A DNA stretch of 64,000 nt from Desulfomonile tiedjei (GTDB taxonomy: Bacteria; Desulfobacterota; Desulfomonilia; Desulfomonilales; Desulfomonilaceae): assembly GCA_016218715.1 (NCBI GenBank), contig JACRDG010000017.1, forward strand, positions 1 through 64,000. Direction: 5' to 3'. The position numbers were made by a program, and so were the translations under genes. This document shows, piece by piece, positions 17,864-26,292 of the stretch (the first letter of the stretch is position 1; the number at the start of each line of letters is the position of its first letter). Below the pieces are notes generated by a model. It did not search any database and was not told where the DNA came from. It worked only from the letters and a program-made list of their open reading frames with translations.

Positions 17864-19426
17864 ATGCATTGGGACATTGGCTGGATCGCGACCAAGAGGG
17901 CCATGATTACCCCGGACCGAACCGCTCTCATTTATGAAGACAAAACCATTTCTTACAAGGAGCTGAATGACGGGACAAATCGATTTGCTCACCTTCTCCA
18001 GGAGAAGGGTCTCAAGAAAGGCGATCGTATCTCGGTCCTGCTTCTCAATTGCCCGGAATTCCTGGAGGTGTTCTTCGCAGCAGCCAAGCTCGGGCTGATC
18101 TTCGTTCCGCTCAACTTCCGGCTTGTCGCGCCCGAGCTGAAATACCAACTGAACGATTGTGGCGCACGCATCCTGGTCTTTCATGACGCGCTCATCAAGA
18201 GCTTCGAGTCAATTCGCTCGGAGGTGAGCGTGGAAGAAGACAAATACCTCTACGTAAAGTCGGGAGTTCCGGATGCACCGCCGTGTCCGGACTGGGCCGT
18301 GAGCTATCACGAGGCAGTTCGGTCCTTGTCCGCTGGCGAGCCGGTACTAGACGCTCCGCCCGCCATCGAGGATCCCCTGGCTATCATGTACACCTCTGGG
18401 GTTACCGGTGCACCGAAAGGAGCTGTCCTCTCCCATCAGCAGACTTACTACAAGAATGCGCAGATGATGATGTACACCGACATGCGGGAGACAGACGTCT
18501 ATCTTTCCCAGCTCCCGCTCTTCCATTCGGGAGGCCTTTTCATTTCCGCGACTCCTACCCTGTGCCGGGGAGCCGCTCTCATCATGCGGCAGGGATTCGA
18601 TCCGGACAAGTTCGCCTCGGACATCGAACGACATCGGGCCACGATCATCCTCGCGCTCACGACCATGTGGAGGCTCGTTCTTGCGACCGGGAAGCTGGAC
18701 CACGTGGATCTCCGCAGCGTGAGAGTGGTTCTCGGCGGTGGCGAGCGGACTCCGCCCTCGATGTTGGACGATCTGGCTGCCAAAGGACTGCACATGCAGC
18801 AGGGGCTCGGACTTACCGAGAACTCCGCCATGATTCTCCTGCCCCGCACTGACTTGCACAGGAAGCATGGCTCGGTCGGTCTGCCAGGCTTTTTCACTCA
18901 CGCGTGGATCAAGGGCGCGGACGGCAACGAGGCACCGCCGGGTGAAATCGGGGAGATCGTGGCGAAAGGGCCTACGGTCATGAGCGGCTATTGGAACATG
19001 CCGGAAAAGACTGCCGAAGCCATCGTCAGCGGAGTGCTCCACACGGGTGACTTGGGTTATCGGGACGACGACGGGTACTTCTACATCGTCGACCGGGCGA
19101 AGGACATGTATAGGAGTGGCGGTGAAAATGTATATCCGGCTGAGATCGAGAAGGTGCTGGCTGGCCATCCTGGCATATCGGATGTGGCCGTAATTGGTGT
19201 TCCGGACGACAAGTGGGGCGAGACCGGCATGGCCTTCGTGGTTCCCGCGAAAGGAGCCACTGTATCGAAGGACGAGCTTCTGCAGTATCTGGACGGCAAG
19301 GTTGCCCGGTACAAATATCCGCGTCACGTGGAGTTCATAGACGCACTTCCCATGACTGCCAGTGGCAAAGTCAAGAAAGTGGACCTGAAAAAGCGGTTTG
19401 GCGACTTTTTGCGGAGTGAGCCATGA
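17864..19426 (+). CDS. AMP-forming acyl-CoA ligase
   Basis: A 520-residue ANL-superfamily ligase. ATP-binding loop YTSGVTGAPKGAV (about residue 172), the aromatic/acid adenylate motif GYWNMPEKT, the hinge TGDLGYRDDDGYFYIVDRAKD (given in parts) and the C-terminal catalytic Lys in MTASGKVKK are all intact. It activates a carboxylic acid to its CoA thioester via an acyl-AMP. Given the neighbours, a substituted succinate or long/branched fatty acid is the likely substrate; it occupies the place of AssK-type ligases described for anaerobic alkane degraders, but substrate cannot be read from sequence. Its stop overlaps the next gene by 4 bp (ATGA), so the two are translationally coupled. Confidence 0.9.
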   Translation: MHWDIGWIATKRAMITPDRTALIYEDKTISYKELNDGTNRFAHLLQEKGLKKGDRISVLLLNCPEFLEVFFAAAKLGLIFVPLNFRLVAPELKYQLNDCGARILVFHDALIKSFESIRSEVSVEEDKYLYVKSGVPDAPPCPDWAVSYHEAVRSLSAGEPVLDAPPAIEDPLAIMYTSGVTGAPKGAVLSHQQTYYKNAQMMMYTDMRETDVYLSQLPLFHSGGLFISATPTLCRGAALIMRQGFDPDKFASDIERHRATIILALTTMWRLVLATGKLDHVDLRSVRVVLGGGERTPPSMLDDLAAKGLHMQQGLGLTENSAMILLPRTDLHRKHGSVGLPGFFTHAWIKGADGNEAPPGEIGEIVAKGPTVMSGYWNMPEKTAEAIVSGVLHTGDLGYRDDDGYFYIVDRAKDMYRSGGENVYPAEIEKVLAGHPGISDVAVIGVPDDKWGETGMAFVVPAKGATVSKDELLQYLDGKVARYKYPRHVEFIDALPMTASGKVKKVDLKKRFGDFLRSEP

Positions 19427-20367
19427 GAAACCGCATCACTGAAATGCTCGGGGTCTCTTTTCCCCTGATTCTTGGCCCTATGCGGATGATTACGCTCGGT
19501 GAAATGGCCGCGGAGGTCTCCCGAAGCGGAGCTTTCGGGCAGATTGGAGCGTCGGGGCTTTCGGGGGAACGGTTACGCTCGGAGCTGCACAGGGCCGGTC
19601 GACTGACCGACCGGCCCATCGGTGTGAATATTCCCCTTTACCGTCCCAATGCCCGAGAGGCCCTCGCAATAGCCATCGAATGCGGAATAAAAGCCGTAAC
19701 CACTTCCGCAGGTGATCCCGCAACGTTTATCGACAAGATCAAAGACGCCGGGCTGAAGGTCCTGCACAAAGTCTCCTCAGTGGAAATGGCTCGCAAGGCT
19801 GCCAGCGCTGGGGTAGACGGAGTCATTGCCACCGGATTTGAAGCAGGCGGGCACATCGGCCGACAGCAGACCACCACGCTCTGTCTGGTTCCCCAACTGG
19901 TGGACGTGCTTGACATCCCGGTGGTCGCGGCGGGCGGTATCGCCGATGCCAGGGGGGTGCTTGCGGCGTTCGCTCTGGGCGCGGAGGGAGTCGAGCTGGG
20001 CACCCGGTTCATCGCTACGAAACAATGTCCGGTTCCTGAGTACTTCAAAGAACTCGTAATCGGTGCGGACAGTGACGCTACGATGCTTCTCGGGAAAGAA
20101 GCCATGCCGATCCGAGTGCTGAAGAACAAGGCATCGGCACGGATTAAGGATACCGACAGATCCAAAGAGGACGCCAAGCTGGAAGCCTCGGGAGAGGCAA
20201 GCTACGTCCAGTCCGGAGGGGATGCGGACACCACGATCATGCCTTGCGGCCAGATTGCAGGCCTCGTGAAAGATCTCAAAGGGATCGAGGAGCTGCTGTC
20301 TGAGCTGTCCGCGGGATGCAGATCCCTTTCAAGGAAGCTCTCCTTACTTTTCAACGAGGAATCCTAA
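19423..20367 (+). CDS. nitronate monooxygenase / FabK-like FMN protein
   Basis: A 314-residue TIM-barrel flavoprotein of the 2-nitropropane dioxygenase/enoyl-ACP reductase II family. Diagnostic stretches are the N-terminal LGVSFPLILGPM, GVNIPLYRPN, ATGFEAGGHIG with the candidate catalytic His, and the phosphate-binding IPVVAAGGIADARG and GAEGVELGTRF. Members are reductases or oxygenases using FMN. In an anaerobe the enoyl-thioester reductase activity is more plausible, but the family does not settle this. It overlaps the ligase by 4 bp and its TAA overlaps the next ATG by 1 bp, so all three are one translational unit. Confidence 0.85.
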   Translation: MRNRITEMLGVSFPLILGPMRMITLGEMAAEVSRSGAFGQIGASGLSGERLRSELHRAGRLTDRPIGVNIPLYRPNAREALAIAIECGIKAVTTSAGDPATFIDKIKDAGLKVLHKVSSVEMARKAASAGVDGVIATGFEAGGHIGRQQTTTLCLVPQLVDVLDIPVVAAGGIADARGVLAAFALGAEGVELGTRFIATKQCPVPEYFKELVIGADSDATMLLGKEAMPIRVLKNKASARIKDTDRSKEDAKLEASGEASYVQSGGDADTTIMPCGQIAGLVKDLKGIEELLSELSAGCRSLSRKLSLLFNEES

Positions 20368-21158
20368 TGAGCTGGAACCATGTTCTGCTTGAGAAAAAGG
20401 ACAACGTAGCCACGCTGACGCTGAACAGGCCCGAGAAATACAACGCCTTCGCGGGCCGCATGCGGGAGGAAATTCGCGAGGCGGTGGAGGAGTTCTGCTC
20501 TGACGGGGATGCCCGCGTGCTCGTCATAACCGGAGCCGGCAAGGCATTCTGCTCCGGAGGTGACGTGGATGAATTCGTTTCGGGCGAGACGCAAGCGCTG
20601 TCTGACGTCGTATCCAATGTCCGCCACACCATGTGTCGTACCGTTCTGGCGATCAATGCTGTGGAGAAGCCGGTGATCGCTGCAGTGAACGGTGTCGCAG
20701 CCGGCGGAGGCTGCAATCTGGCTCTGTCGTGCGACATACGTATCGCCAGCGATCGAGCTAGATTCGGGCAGGTTTTCACCCGCATCGGGGCACACCCCGA
20801 CTGGGGAGGAATCTACTTTCTGCCTCGTCTCGTGGGGTACGCGAAAGCCGCCGAGCTCATCTGGTCAGCCGAGATCATCGATGCTCAGGAAGCTCTACGG
20901 TTGGGCATGGTAAGCAGGGTCGTGCCTCATGAAGAACTCATGGACGCCACGTATGCGCTTGCCGGACGAATAGCCAAAAATGCTCCTCTTCCCATCGCCT
21001 TCTCCAAGAGAGGGCTCCAAAACTTCTTCCGGTGGGACCTGGAGGCGGCGCTGGATTATGAGGCCTATGTCCTGGAGGTGATCAGGAACAGCGAAGACAT
21101 GATGGAAGGCTTCAAGGCGTTTCTCGAGAAGCGGGAGCCACATTTCAAAGGATGCTGA
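20367..21158 (+). CDS. enoyl-CoA hydratase/isomerase
   Basis: A 263-residue crotonase. The ATG at 20367, with GAGGAA 5 bases upstream, gives the standard start MSWNHVLLEKKDNVATLTLNRPEKYNAF, cited here in two parts across the conserved N-terminal beta-hairpin. The oxyanion hole segments are AFCSGGDVDEF (about 65) and NGVAAGGGCNLALSCD (about 105). Around residue 140 the sequence RIGAHPDWGGIYFLPRLVG carries Asp where the second catalytic Glu of hydratases usually sits, which is seen in isomerases and other crotonases, so the exact reaction is uncertain. It is embedded between the nitronate-type protein and the mutase gene, 15 bp ahead of the latter. Confidence 0.88.
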   Translation: MSWNHVLLEKKDNVATLTLNRPEKYNAFAGRMREEIREAVEEFCSDGDARVLVITGAGKAFCSGGDVDEFVSGETQALSDVVSNVRHTMCRTVLAINAVEKPVIAAVNGVAAGGGCNLALSCDIRIASDRARFGQVFTRIGAHPDWGGIYFLPRLVGYAKAAELIWSAEIIDAQEALRLGMVSRVVPHEELMDATYALAGRIAKNAPLPIAFSKRGLQNFFRWDLEAALDYEAYVLEVIRNSEDMMEGFKAFLEKREPHFKGC

Positions 21159-21173
21159 AAGGGAGCGAGGCCG

Positions 21174-22919
21174 ATGACGAATAAGCTTGAAGCCATAGCC
21201 GGGGCTAAAGACGAGTGGAGCGACAAGGTCCTCAGCCCTAAGTTGAGCAAACTGGAGATCGCCGAAAGTCCCACTCGATTCTATTCACCGCTGGACCTCC
21301 CCGATTTCGACTTCATGGAGAGTGTTGGATTTCCCGGCCAATACCCGTTCACCGCTGGCAACGATCCGGTTCCCACATGGCAGGCCAGAGCAAGGCAAAT
21401 GGCCGTCGCCGGTTACAGGTACGAGTGGGGTGCGAGCGGCTCCGGGAAGTATGGCGGATTTGCCACTCCTGAGGACTATCGAGACTACCTGCTCCGCATG
21501 CACGATATTGGCAGGAAAGGCGGCCCGAACATTGCCTTCGATTTGCCGACCCAGTGCGGCTACGACTCCGACAGTCCGTGGGCCGAAGGGGAAGTGGGCC
21601 GCGTTGGAGTGGCTCTGGATACGCTCCGGGACTTCGAAGTGATCTACGAGGCCTATACCGGCCTCCTGGATATAGATAAGGTTCCGTCCAATTTCACGAT
21701 TAATGCTCCAGCAGCCATAATTATCGCGATGTACGTCGCGCTGGCGGAAAAACGCGGAATTCCTCTCGAGAAGCTGAGAGGCACTCCCCAGAATGACATA
21801 CTCAAGGAATTTGTTAGTCGAGGAGCGTACATCCTGCCGCCCGAGCCATCCATGAGGCTCTTCCGGGACACTTTGGTTTTCTGCACGGAGCATCTTCCGA
21901 ACTTCAACATCACCAGCATCGGGGGATACCACATGAGGGAGGCCGGGGCCACGAGGGAACAGGACCTGGCTTTCAGCATGGCTAACGGAGCAGCGTACTT
22001 ACAGTCGGGAGTGGACGCACAGCTCCCCGTGGATTCGTTTGCTCATCGCTTCACCTTCAATGCCTTCGGCGGAAGCATGGAGATCTACAAAGAGGTGGCG
22101 TTTCAGCGGGCTGCCAGGAGGATGTGGGCTACCATGCTCAAAGACCGGTTCGGAGCAAAGAATCCCAGGAGCATGATGATCAGACAGATCGCGACCGCCC
22201 ACGTCGGGTGCACCAGCACCACGCTGCAGAGGCCGCTCAACAACCTCATCAGGGCAGTGGTAGGTGGACTGGCAGGAGCCATGTCCGGCGGTGTGCCGCT
22301 GGCTTTCCCTCCGTACGATGAGCCCCTGGGATTGGGGCACAGCCTAGAAGCACAGCAACTGGCCCACGACGCCACCCGCATCCTCATCTATGAAGCCAAG
22401 GTCTGCGAAGTGGTCGATCCTTGGTCCGGTTCCTACTTCATGGAATCCTTGACCAACGAGATCGAGGAGGCTGCCCGTCAGGAGCTCGAGAAGATCGATA
22501 AAATGGGTGGCGCTGTAGCGGCCATTGGCAATGGATATATGCACCAGGCCATAGCGAAGAGCGCGTACGAGAGGCAAAAGAGACTTGAGAGCAAGCAAGA
22601 GTTCCAGGTGGGGGTGAACTGCTTTGACGGCCCCCACGAGCTGGAGCTTTCAACCAGCAGGACCGTGCCCGACGTGTACGACTCCGAACTCCTCAACACG
22701 GCCGAAGAGAGGCAGAAAGCGGCACTTGAAAGGGTGAAACGGGAGCGGCCTGAAAAAGAGGTGGCGCGGACGTTGCTCGAGCTGCGGCGCCAGGCTCGTG
22801 ACGGTGGCGCCAACCTGCTTCCCTGCATTCTGGACTGCGTCAAGTGCTACGCCACCCTTCAGGAGATCTGCGACGTGCTGAGAGAAGTCTTCGGCGAAGC
22901 CAAACCGGCAACCGGTTAA
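21174..22919 (+). CDS. divergent B12-dependent acyl-CoA mutase large subunit
   Basis: A 581-residue catalytic subunit without a B12 domain. The barrel is clearly of the methylmalonyl-CoA mutase family: NIAFDLPTQCGYDSD, GTPQNDILKEF, ILPPEPSMRLF, ITSIGGYHMREAGAT, RPLNNLIR and VDPWSGSYFMESLT. The region after YPFT, where family members have RGxYxTMY (its Tyr contacts the substrate carboxylate in methylmalonyl-CoA mutase), reads AGNDPVPTW and is followed by an insertion of roughly 15-20 residues before the conserved GF. The loop SLHTN is replaced by PLAFPP. These changes line the substrate pocket and suggest a substrate other than methylmalonyl-CoA, such as a (1-methylalkyl)succinyl-CoA. Partner subunit: 17201-17599. 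Confidence 0.85.
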   Translation: MTNKLEAIAGAKDEWSDKVLSPKLSKLEIAESPTRFYSPLDLPDFDFMESVGFPGQYPFTAGNDPVPTWQARARQMAVAGYRYEWGASGSGKYGGFATPEDYRDYLLRMHDIGRKGGPNIAFDLPTQCGYDSDSPWAEGEVGRVGVALDTLRDFEVIYEAYTGLLDIDKVPSNFTINAPAAIIIAMYVALAEKRGIPLEKLRGTPQNDILKEFVSRGAYILPPEPSMRLFRDTLVFCTEHLPNFNITSIGGYHMREAGATREQDLAFSMANGAAYLQSGVDAQLPVDSFAHRFTFNAFGGSMEIYKEVAFQRAARRMWATMLKDRFGAKNPRSMMIRQIATAHVGCTSTTLQRPLNNLIRAVVGGLAGAMSGGVPLAFPPYDEPLGLGHSLEAQQLAHDATRILIYEAKVCEVVDPWSGSYFMESLTNEIEEAARQELEKIDKMGGAVAAIGNGYMHQAIAKSAYERQKRLESKQEFQVGVNCFDGPHELELSTSRTVPDVYDSELLNTAEERQKAALERVKRERPEKEVARTLLELRRQARDGGANLLPCILDCVKCYATLQEICDVLREVFGEAKPATG

Positions 22920-22941
22920 CCCGCAGAAGGAGACCGCCTTC

Positions 22942-23895
22942 ATGATCGAAGCGTGGGACGACCTTATTGCAGGCGTGAAACAGGGCTCGGTGCGCTCACT
23001 GGCCAGGATGATCTCGGCTGTCGAGAACCGTGTCGCGGGCTGGATGGAGGCCATGAAGCTCATACACCTGGATCGGAAGACGGCCAAGGTGATCGGAATC
23101 ACCGGGCCTCCCGGCTCGGGCAAGAGCACCCTGACGGATAAGATCACGTCGGAACTGGTGCAGGAAGGACTGTCGATTGGCATAATCGCTGTGGATCCTT
23201 CCAGTCCGTACTCAGGCGGCGCGCTCCTGGGCGATCGCCTTCGCATGAGAGACGTGAGCATCCTTCCCGGTGTGTTCGTGCGGTCCATGGCGACGAGAGG
23301 GGCACTGGGGGGACTGACGTGGGCGGCTCACGATGTCGTCAAGATCCTGAGCGCGTCTGGCAAAGACGTGATCCTGATTGAGACCGTGGGAGTAGGTCAG
23401 GACGAGATAGAGATCGTGCGAACAGCGGACCTCGTTATGCTCGTCTGTGTGCCGGGACAAGGGGACGCAATTCAGGCGATCAAGGCCGGTGTTATGGAGA
23501 TTGCCGATCTGTTCGTGGTGAATAAGGCGGACCTGAACGGCGCTGACCGGGTAGTCGCAGACATAGAGGCCATGCTGGACCTCAGCTCGAGTTCGGATTG
23601 TGGGAGGCCCCCTGTGTTCAAGACCGTGGCCACCCAAAGCACCGGCACCCGAGATCTGGTTGCCATGGTCCACAGCATGCTTGCACGGCGCTCCGACGAG
23701 CGCTCGCGGCGGGAAGTCCGCGTCAAAGAGCTGCTGGTGAGCCTCCTGGCAACAGAAGTCGCCCGTCTCGTTCATGAAAAATGGAATCGGGACGGCTCGC
23801 TGGCCTTGGCCGTCGAGGATGTCCTCAGGTCAAGAAAGGATCCGTATTCGATTGTCCAAGAGGTGCTCGCGCCGGTTGCTTCTCATCTCAAGTGA
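22942..23895 (+). CDS. meaB: MeaB-type G3E GTPase, mutase chaperone
   Basis: A 317-residue P-loop GTPase of the MeaB/ArgK family. Walker A is GPPGSGKST (about residue 55), the switch/base region is VDPSSPYSGGALLGDRLRM, the G3 motif lies in IETVGVGQDE and the G4 motif is NKADL. MeaB proteins protect B12-dependent acyl-CoA mutases from inactivation and gate cofactor loading. The gene begins 22 bp after the mutase large subunit with an AAGGAG ribosome site, which makes that mutase its client. Length is normal for the family. Confidence 0.93.
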   Translation: MIEAWDDLIAGVKQGSVRSLARMISAVENRVAGWMEAMKLIHLDRKTAKVIGITGPPGSGKSTLTDKITSELVQEGLSIGIIAVDPSSPYSGGALLGDRLRMRDVSILPGVFVRSMATRGALGGLTWAAHDVVKILSASGKDVILIETVGVGQDEIEIVRTADLVMLVCVPGQGDAIQAIKAGVMEIADLFVVNKADLNGADRVVADIEAMLDLSSSSDCGRPPVFKTVATQSTGTRDLVAMVHSMLARRSDERSRREVRVKELLVSLLATEVARLVHEKWNRDGSLALAVEDVLRSRKDPYSIVQEVLAPVASHLK

Positions 23896-23985
23896 GTCCA
23901 GCTGGCTTTTTGGCCTTCACTTCGAACGGAAGCGAGGTGAAGGCGACCGAGGAAAGCCTCTGCGATGGAGAAAGTGAGGTGATGT

Positions 23986-24291
23986 ATGGAACAACTGGTG
24001 GCCGCATTCTTCTCTGCTGCTCTTCTGTTCAATGCGATTCCGCATCTGGTTCAGGGAATATGCGGTAAGAGTCACATGACCCCATTCGGGGTGAGTTCCA
24101 ATCCTGCGACGAACGTCGTCTGGGCATGGATCAACCTTGTGGCAGGCGTCTTGATCTGGAAGTTCTTCGTGACAGTTACGCCGACCCTGTCTGTCTGGGT
24201 AGCCGCCGGTCTGGGCGGGTTTGTAACGTCCCTGGGCCTGGCAATCTTTTGGACGAATCCCAAGGCTAGACTTCCCTGGCACAGCAGTTAG
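23986..24291 (+). CDS. small integral membrane protein
   Basis: A 101-residue protein with GAGGTG 4 bases before its ATG and three probable membrane helices: about residues 1-24, 42-62 and 68-90. The loop after the first helix, GICGKSHMTPFGVSSNP, is polar and contains a single Cys. I do not recognise a characterised family. Its position between the MeaB and PrpD-type genes, with gaps of about 90 bp each side, suggests co-transcription; a transport or membrane-association role for the acyl-CoA pathway would be speculation. Confidence 0.7.
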   Translation: MEQLVAAFFSAALLFNAIPHLVQGICGKSHMTPFGVSSNPATNVVWAWINLVAGVLIWKFFVTVTPTLSVWVAAGLGGFVTSLGLAIFWTNPKARLPWHSS

Positions 24292-24386
24292 CTCGGCTGT
24301 GCCCCGAAGTGTGCTTCCGACAGTAAGCCCCGGCTTTCCATCGTCCGCTCGAGAACATTACCGGGATTATCGGGAGGTACCGTGCA

Positions 24387-25733
24387 ATGCAAGAGAAGCC
24401 TTCGCAATTCACGCGAACGATTGCAGGATTTGTGGCCGCTACAGACTCGGCAGACATACCCCAAGCAGCCTACGAGCATGCCAAAGTGGCTTTCATGGAT
24501 TGGTTCGCCGTTACCATGGCCGGCAAGGATGACCCACTGGTGAAGAAGTTGATGCGATATGCGGAGCTCATGGGTGGAAATGACCAGGCCACCATACTAG
24601 GATACGGAATCAAGAAGACGGTGAGCCAGGCGGCCCTGATAAACGGCTCCGCATCTCACGCCCTGGATTACGACGATACGTTGAGGAATTTCCTGGGTCA
24701 CCCTTCTGTCACGCTGTTCCCCGGGCTGGTGGCTCTGGCCGAATGGCAGGAAAAGTCGGGCTCGGACCTCCTCTCAGCCTATCTCATAGGCCTTAAGGTC
24801 GGCGCCACCGTGGGCGCGGCTGCGGGTCTGGAGCACTACAAAGCCGGTTGGCATGCCACATCTACCATCGGGTATCTGGCTTCTGCCGGCGGATGTGCAC
24901 GCCTACTGGGATTGGACGAGCAGCAAACGGTTCACTGCCTGGGGATTGCCGGGACACAGGCTTCCGGGCTCAAGCGGGTTTTCGGAAGCATGTGCAAGCC
25001 GTTTCACGCGGGAAGGTGCTCACAGGGAGGGGTCATGGCCGCTCTTCTCGCGCGAGAGGGGTTCACGAGCGCTGAGGATATTCTGGAAGGGGCTAACGGA
25101 TTCTTTCACGTGCTGAAGGGTTCAGGGAATGAAAAGGCTCTCGCGAGTCTCGGCAAGTCCTGGGAAGCCGAGAATCTGGCTCAGAAATACCACGCCTCCT
25201 GTCATGCGACCCACTCAGCCATCGAGGCCGCCCTGGAGATCGTGCAGAAAGAAAGGATTGAGCCGGGCCAGATAGAGTGTCTGAAGATCCGCTGCTCCCA
25301 GGTATCACTTGACGCCGCGGGGAAGCTGTCTCCCACCACAGGCCTGGAGGCCAAGTTCAGCATACCGTACTGTGTGTCCAACGCGATTCTGAGGGGAACC
25401 ACCGGCATGCAGGCCTTTACAGAGGAGAAGGTCAACGATCCTGCCATCAGGGAGTTCATGAACAGAATTACCGTTTCCGTTGACGAGAGTATGGAAGCCC
25501 TGGAAGCCAAGGTTACCCTGCACACCGACAACGGTAATGTCTACTCCGGTTTTTCTGATATCCTTGAGCAGATCCCGGACCTGGAAACTAAAAAGGCCAA
25601 GATCACGGACAAGTATACCGATTTGTGCGGTCCGGTCCTCGGAGATGCGAAGACGAAAGACCTGGCCGAGACGATACTGTCGATGGAAGATCTGGCCAAT
25701 GTCAGAGAGTTCACCGAGCAGATAAGCTGCTGA
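24387..25733 (+). CDS. MmgE/PrpD-family dehydratase or decarboxylase
   Basis: A 448-residue protein covering the full MmgE/PrpD family length, with GGGAGG upstream. Recognisable stretches are INGSASHALDYDDT near residue 90, GWHATSTIGYLASAGG near 155, and KPFHAGRCSQGGVMAALLA near 210, which bring together the active-site His, Asp and Lys residues of the fold; YHASCHATHSAIEA follows at about 275. Characterised relatives are 2-methylcitrate dehydratase, cis-aconitate decarboxylase and iminodisuccinate epimerase, so it acts on a small polycarboxylate. In a pathway producing propionyl-CoA or using fumarate this would fit, but the substrate is undefined. Last gene of the plus-strand cluster. Confidence 0.87.
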   Translation: MQEKPSQFTRTIAGFVAATDSADIPQAAYEHAKVAFMDWFAVTMAGKDDPLVKKLMRYAELMGGNDQATILGYGIKKTVSQAALINGSASHALDYDDTLRNFLGHPSVTLFPGLVALAEWQEKSGSDLLSAYLIGLKVGATVGAAAGLEHYKAGWHATSTIGYLASAGGCARLLGLDEQQTVHCLGIAGTQASGLKRVFGSMCKPFHAGRCSQGGVMAALLAREGFTSAEDILEGANGFFHVLKGSGNEKALASLGKSWEAENLAQKYHASCHATHSAIEAALEIVQKERIEPGQIECLKIRCSQVSLDAAGKLSPTTGLEAKFSIPYCVSNAILRGTTGMQAFTEEKVNDPAIREFMNRITVSVDESMEALEAKVTLHTDNGNVYSGFSDILEQIPDLETKKAKITDKYTDLCGPVLGDAKTKDLAETILSMEDLANVREFTEQISC

Positions 25734-26292
25734 TCTCGACGAGAGACCGCAAAGAGATGGCCGATAACGTACACGTGAAGGAGGTGAGTCTGCGGACCGA
25801 AGAAGGGAGGACAATCAGAGGAGCCCTGATAAACCGTTGCGCAGCAAAGAGATCCCGGGTGCCCATAGGCGTTGACTTGATTCTGAAGTCGCTCGGATTT
25901 TCAATGAGTTGTCACATCCCTCCCCCCTTTTCTTGAAGGCGGATGGGAGGATTTTCGGCTCGATGAGGAAGCCGTTCAAGTGCCTACGGGCAGGCACCAG
26001 TCTCTGCAAGCTCGGTGTAACTGGAGCCTGGCCGGTCTGGCCGGCTAGGGACCGGGAAGAGACGCAGTAGATTCTTTTCAAGAGTCACGGGCTACGATAT
26101 ACTGATTTATTGAGGCGCATCGGACTTGCCGCGACCCAGGCAGCGAAACGATGTGACCCTTGCATGCAGCGGATGCGGAAACAGTCATACGCGCATCGAG
26201 CAAAAGTCCGCAGCCCACCCAATAATTCTGCCGCGGCGTCGCGGCCAGACCTTCACCTGGCGATGGGACTGATACAGCCGGGAGGAACAGCC
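25734..26292. other. intergenic region before the sensor kinase
   Basis: About 560 bp. A 59-codon frame at 25757-25936 (begins MADNVHVKEV) has only a weak purine stretch before its ATG and no known relatives, so it is not called. A short direct repeat, CTGGCCGGTCTGGCCGG, lies near 26030. The promoter for the two-component genes should be here. Confidence 0.4.

Noticed and set aside
18347-19327. A 326-codon minus-strand frame inside the acyl-CoA ligase
   Set aside because: Ligase motifs are intact on the plus strand; the minus frame has no recognisable domain and is a codon-bias shadow.
25757-25936. A 59-codon gene after the PrpD-type gene
   Set aside because: Weak ribosome site, no homology recognised, and a Pro-rich chance-like C-terminus; noted only as part of the gap.
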